Shown here: positions 62,036-64,000 of the stretch, in pieces
Layout: the number at the start of each line of letters is the position of its first letter
How positions within the stretch are numbered: the first letter of the stretch is position 1
Assembly: GCF_000152625.1 (NCBI RefSeq)
Contig: NZ_CH724156.1
Coordinates: forward strand, 256,966 to 320,965
Reading direction: 5' to 3'
Length of the DNA stretch: 64,000 nucleotides
DNA from: Roseovarius nubinhibens ISM
GTDB taxonomy: Bacteria > Pseudomonadota > Alphaproteobacteria > Rhodobacterales > Rhodobacteraceae
Translations under genes and position numbers: made by a program
Notes under the pieces: generated by a model
The model's database searches: none
Seen by the model: the letters and a program-made list of their open reading frames with translations, nothing else
Told to the model about the DNA's origin: nothing

Positions 62036-63718
62036 TCAGGTGATCTTGGCATCGTTCGGATCGATCTTCGCCGCCGCCGCATCGCCCACATTATCGACCC
62101 CGCGCTCTTCCAAGAGCGTGGTGAGCCAGTTCGGGTCCATCTCCGGCACCGAGCTGAGCAGAAGGTCGGTATAGGGATGGTGCGGCGGGGTGAACATCTC
62201 GTCCTTCGGCCCCTGTTCGATCACCTTGCCCTGCTGCATGACGATCACCTCATCGGCAATCGACCGCACTGTCGCAAGGTCATGGGTGATGAACATATAG
62301 GCAAGGTTGAGCTCGTTCTGCAGCCGGTCCAACAGCCGCAAGATCCCCTCCGCCACAAGCTGATCCAGCGCGCTGGTCACCTCGTCACAGACGATGAACG
62401 TCGGCTCCGCCGCCAGCGCCCGCGCAATGCCGATCCGCTGCTTCTGCCCCCCCGAGAGCTCGGGCGGGTAGCGGTTGTAGAACTTCGACGGATCAAGCTC
62501 GATCAGGTCGAGCAGCTCATCCACCCGGTTCTTGAGCTTGACCCCGGTCAGCCCCGAATAGAACTGCGCCGGCCGGCCAATGATCTCGCTGATTTTCACC
62601 TTGGGATTCAAGGCGGTATCAGCCATCTGATAGATCATCTGACATTGCCGGAGCTGGTCCCGGTTGCGCTGCCGATAGTCGGGCGGGAACGGCTCGCCAC
62701 GGAACAGAACCTGCCCCTTTTGCGGCGGCAACAGCCCGGTGATCACCCGCGCCGTGGTCGATTTGCCGGACCCGGATTCCCCCACCACAGCGACCGTCAT
62801 CCCCTCGTAAATGTCAAAGCTGACATCATCGAGAATCTTCGGGCCATTGGTATAGGCCGCATCGACATTCTGCACCGAAATCAAGGGTGTAGCATCCTTG
62901 GGCCGATGCCGCTGCGGGCTCTCGAAACTGCGCACCGCCCAGAGGGATTTGGTGTAATCCTCCTTCGGGTTCTTGAGCATCTCTTCGGTCGGCGCTTCCT
63001 CGACCTCATTGCCCTTGAGCAGCACCTTGATCGTGTCCGCCATCTGCGCCACGACCGCGAGGTCATGGGTGATATAGATCGCGGCGGTGTTGAACTGATC
63101 CACGATATCGCGGATCGCCGCCAACACCTCGATTTGGGTCGTCACGTCGAGCGCGGTGGTCGGCTCGTCAAAGATGATCAGATCCGGCCGGCACGACATG
63201 GCCATCGCCGTCATCGCCCGCTGCAACTGCCCGCCCGACACTTGGTGCGGATAGCGAAACCCGATCTCCTCGGGGTTCGGCAGACGCAGCCTGCGATAGA
63301 GATCAACCGCGTCTTCCTGCGCCTCCATCCGCTTCTTGATGCGGTATTGCAGCGGCGCTTCGGTGTGCTGATCGATGAGCTTATGCGCCGGGTTGAAAGA
63401 CGCCGCCGCCGATTGCGCCACATAGGCGATGCGCGACCCGCGCAGCGCCCGCCGCTCGGATTCGGACGCGGTGGTAAGCTCCATCCCGTCGAACTCGATC
63501 TTCGAGCCCTCGACGATCCGCGTCCCGTCCCTTGCATAGCCCATGGCCGCCGCGCCGATGGTCGATTTGCCTGCGCCGGACTCGCCGATCAGGCCCATCA
63601 CCTCGCCGCGGTGGAGGGTCAGGTCGACACCTTTGATGATGTCGACCCAGGTTTCATCCGAGTAGCCTTGGATCCGCAGATCCTTGATCTCGAGGAGGAC
63701 TGATTTGTCTTGGCTCAT
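62036..63718 (-). CDS. Peptide-type ABC transporter ATP-binding protein, double ATPase fusion
   Basis: Two ATPase domains in one chain, 560 residues, as in YejF/GsiA. The first domain has Walker A GESGAGKST (near residue 44), signature VSGGQLQRA and Walker B LIIFDEPTTALD. The second has Walker A GESGSGKST (near 322), signature LSGGQKQR and Walker B FIVCDEVTSALD, where proline of the usual DEPTSALD is replaced by valine, a change seen in other family members. Both C-terminal peptide-transporter extensions are present but short. It would energise the permease encoded upstream. The ligand is not known; AEP import is conceivable only from proximity. Confidence 0.93.
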   Translation of the reverse strand: MSQDKSVLLEIKDLRIQGYSDETWVDIIKGVDLTLHRGEVMGLIGESGAGKSTIGAAAMGYARDGTRIVEGSKIEFDGMELTTASESERRALRGSRIAYVAQSAAASFNPAHKLIDQHTEAPLQYRIKKRMEAQEDAVDLYRRLRLPNPEEIGFRYPHQVSGGQLQRAMTAMAMSCRPDLIIFDEPTTALDVTTQIEVLAAIRDIVDQFNTAAIYITHDLAVVAQMADTIKVLLKGNEVEEAPTEEMLKNPKEDYTKSLWAVRSFESPQRHRPKDATPLISVQNVDAAYTNGPKILDDVSFDIYEGMTVAVVGESGSGKSTTARVITGLLPPQKGQVLFRGEPFPPDYRQRNRDQLRQCQMIYQMADTALNPKVKISEIIGRPAQFYSGLTGVKLKNRVDELLDLIELDPSKFYNRYPPELSGGQKQRIGIARALAAEPTFIVCDEVTSALDQLVAEGILRLLDRLQNELNLAYMFITHDLATVRSIADEVIVMQQGKVIEQGPKDEMFTPPHHPYTDLLLSSVPEMDPNWLTTLLEERGVDNVGDAAAAKIDPNDAKIT

Positions 63719-63720
63719 GA

Positions 63721-64000
63721 TTATTGCTCCTTCAGGCCCGAGGACCGGAACAGCATCCAGTCAACCACAAAGTTCACAGCCACGGTCAGCAACGCGATTG
63801 CCGCAGCAGGGATCAGCGGGGTGATCTCGCCAAACGAAATCAGCGTCGCATTCTCCTTCACCATCGAGCCCCAATCCGCCGTCGGCGGCTGGATACCGAG
63901 ACCAAGGAAGCTCAGCCCCGAGATCAGCAGGAAGACGAAACAGAACTCGAGCCCGAACTCCGCCACCAGCGGCGCGGTCGAGTTGGGCAGGATCTCGCGA
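63721..64000 (-). CDS. Peptide-type ABC transporter permease, DppC-like (partial)
   Basis: C-terminal end of an inner-membrane permease; the 5' part lies outside the window. The visible 92 residues include the conserved LSFLGLGIQPPTADWGSMV block and the end helix (IALLTVAVNFVVDWMLFR) of DppC/OppC proteins. It stops 2 nt before the start of the ATPase gene, so the two are in one operon. Confidence 0.9.
   Translation of the reverse strand, partial: REILPNSTAPLVAEFGLEFCFVFLLISGLSFLGLGIQPPTADWGSMVKENATLISFGEITPLIPAAAIALLTVAVNFVVDWMLFRSSGLKEQ

Overview
The window is GC-rich chromosomal DNA from an alphaproteobacterium, most likely of the order Rhodobacterales (Rhodobacter/Roseobacter relatives). 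Support comes from the gene content (lysC next to a nitrogen-type ptsP, etfBA upstream of hbd, DUF1178, DUF6473, PCu(A)C chaperone, a PhyR/NepR/EcfG general stress locus) and from the strong codon bias. I see no rRNA, tRNA, CRISPR array, prophage or insertion sequence. The order is an inference from protein resemblance recalled by eye, not from a database search.

Layout. 0-7.5 kb: the 5' part of an iron-type ABC permease, then a complete dipeptide-type ABC importer (binding protein, two permeases, two ATPases) as one operon with overlapping stop and start codons. 7.5-10.2 kb: molybdate importer modABC on the minus strand. 10.3-19.6 kb: Nudix hydrolase, DUF1178, a short-chain dehydrogenase, lysC, a PDZ protein, ptsP, EcsC, GNAT, flavin reductase and a small protein. 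19.6-26.2 kb: SulP transporter, a TetR/EamA pair with a clear palindromic operator, a methylthioadenosine/adenine salvage pair with a LysE exporter, and a cobalamin adenosyltransferase. 26.3-31.1 kb: etfBA and 3-hydroxybutyryl-CoA dehydrogenase, interrupted by a poorly recognised exported protein lying between two identical 28-bp terminators. 31-40 kb: racemase, an HpsN-type sulfonate dehydrogenase, phosphatase, sirtuin, copper chaperone, L28, an ABC exporter with a structured leader, and pabB/pabC. 40-43.4 kb: carB.

43.4-53.1 kb is the most interesting stretch: a general stress island. The master circuit (phyR divergent from nepR-ecfG-sensor kinase) lies beside envelope and stress genes (PLDc_N, BrkB, PLD, AI-2E, holin-like, DUF883, DUF1328, ExoD). 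Seven intergenic matches to the EcfG promoter (GGAAC, 17-18 nt, GTT) were found by eye in about 10 kb, including an overlapping symmetrical pair between phyR and nepR. One match sits in front of an unannotated three-hairpin RNA ending in an intrinsic terminator, a candidate stress-induced small RNA with repeated UGUCCCU loops.

53-61 kb: a 2-aminoethylphosphonate degradation operon (phnW, phnA, phnY and a pbfA-like lyase) with a divergent LysR regulator and a convergent GMC oxidoreductase. 61-62 kb holds two paralogous 39-residue membrane proteins in tandem, downstream of an AT-richer region with strong inverted repeats. The window ends in a second peptide-type ABC importer on the minus strand. 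A dispersed repeat of roughly 30-46 bp (core CGCAATACCGACG) occurs three times, once inside the phosphatase gene.
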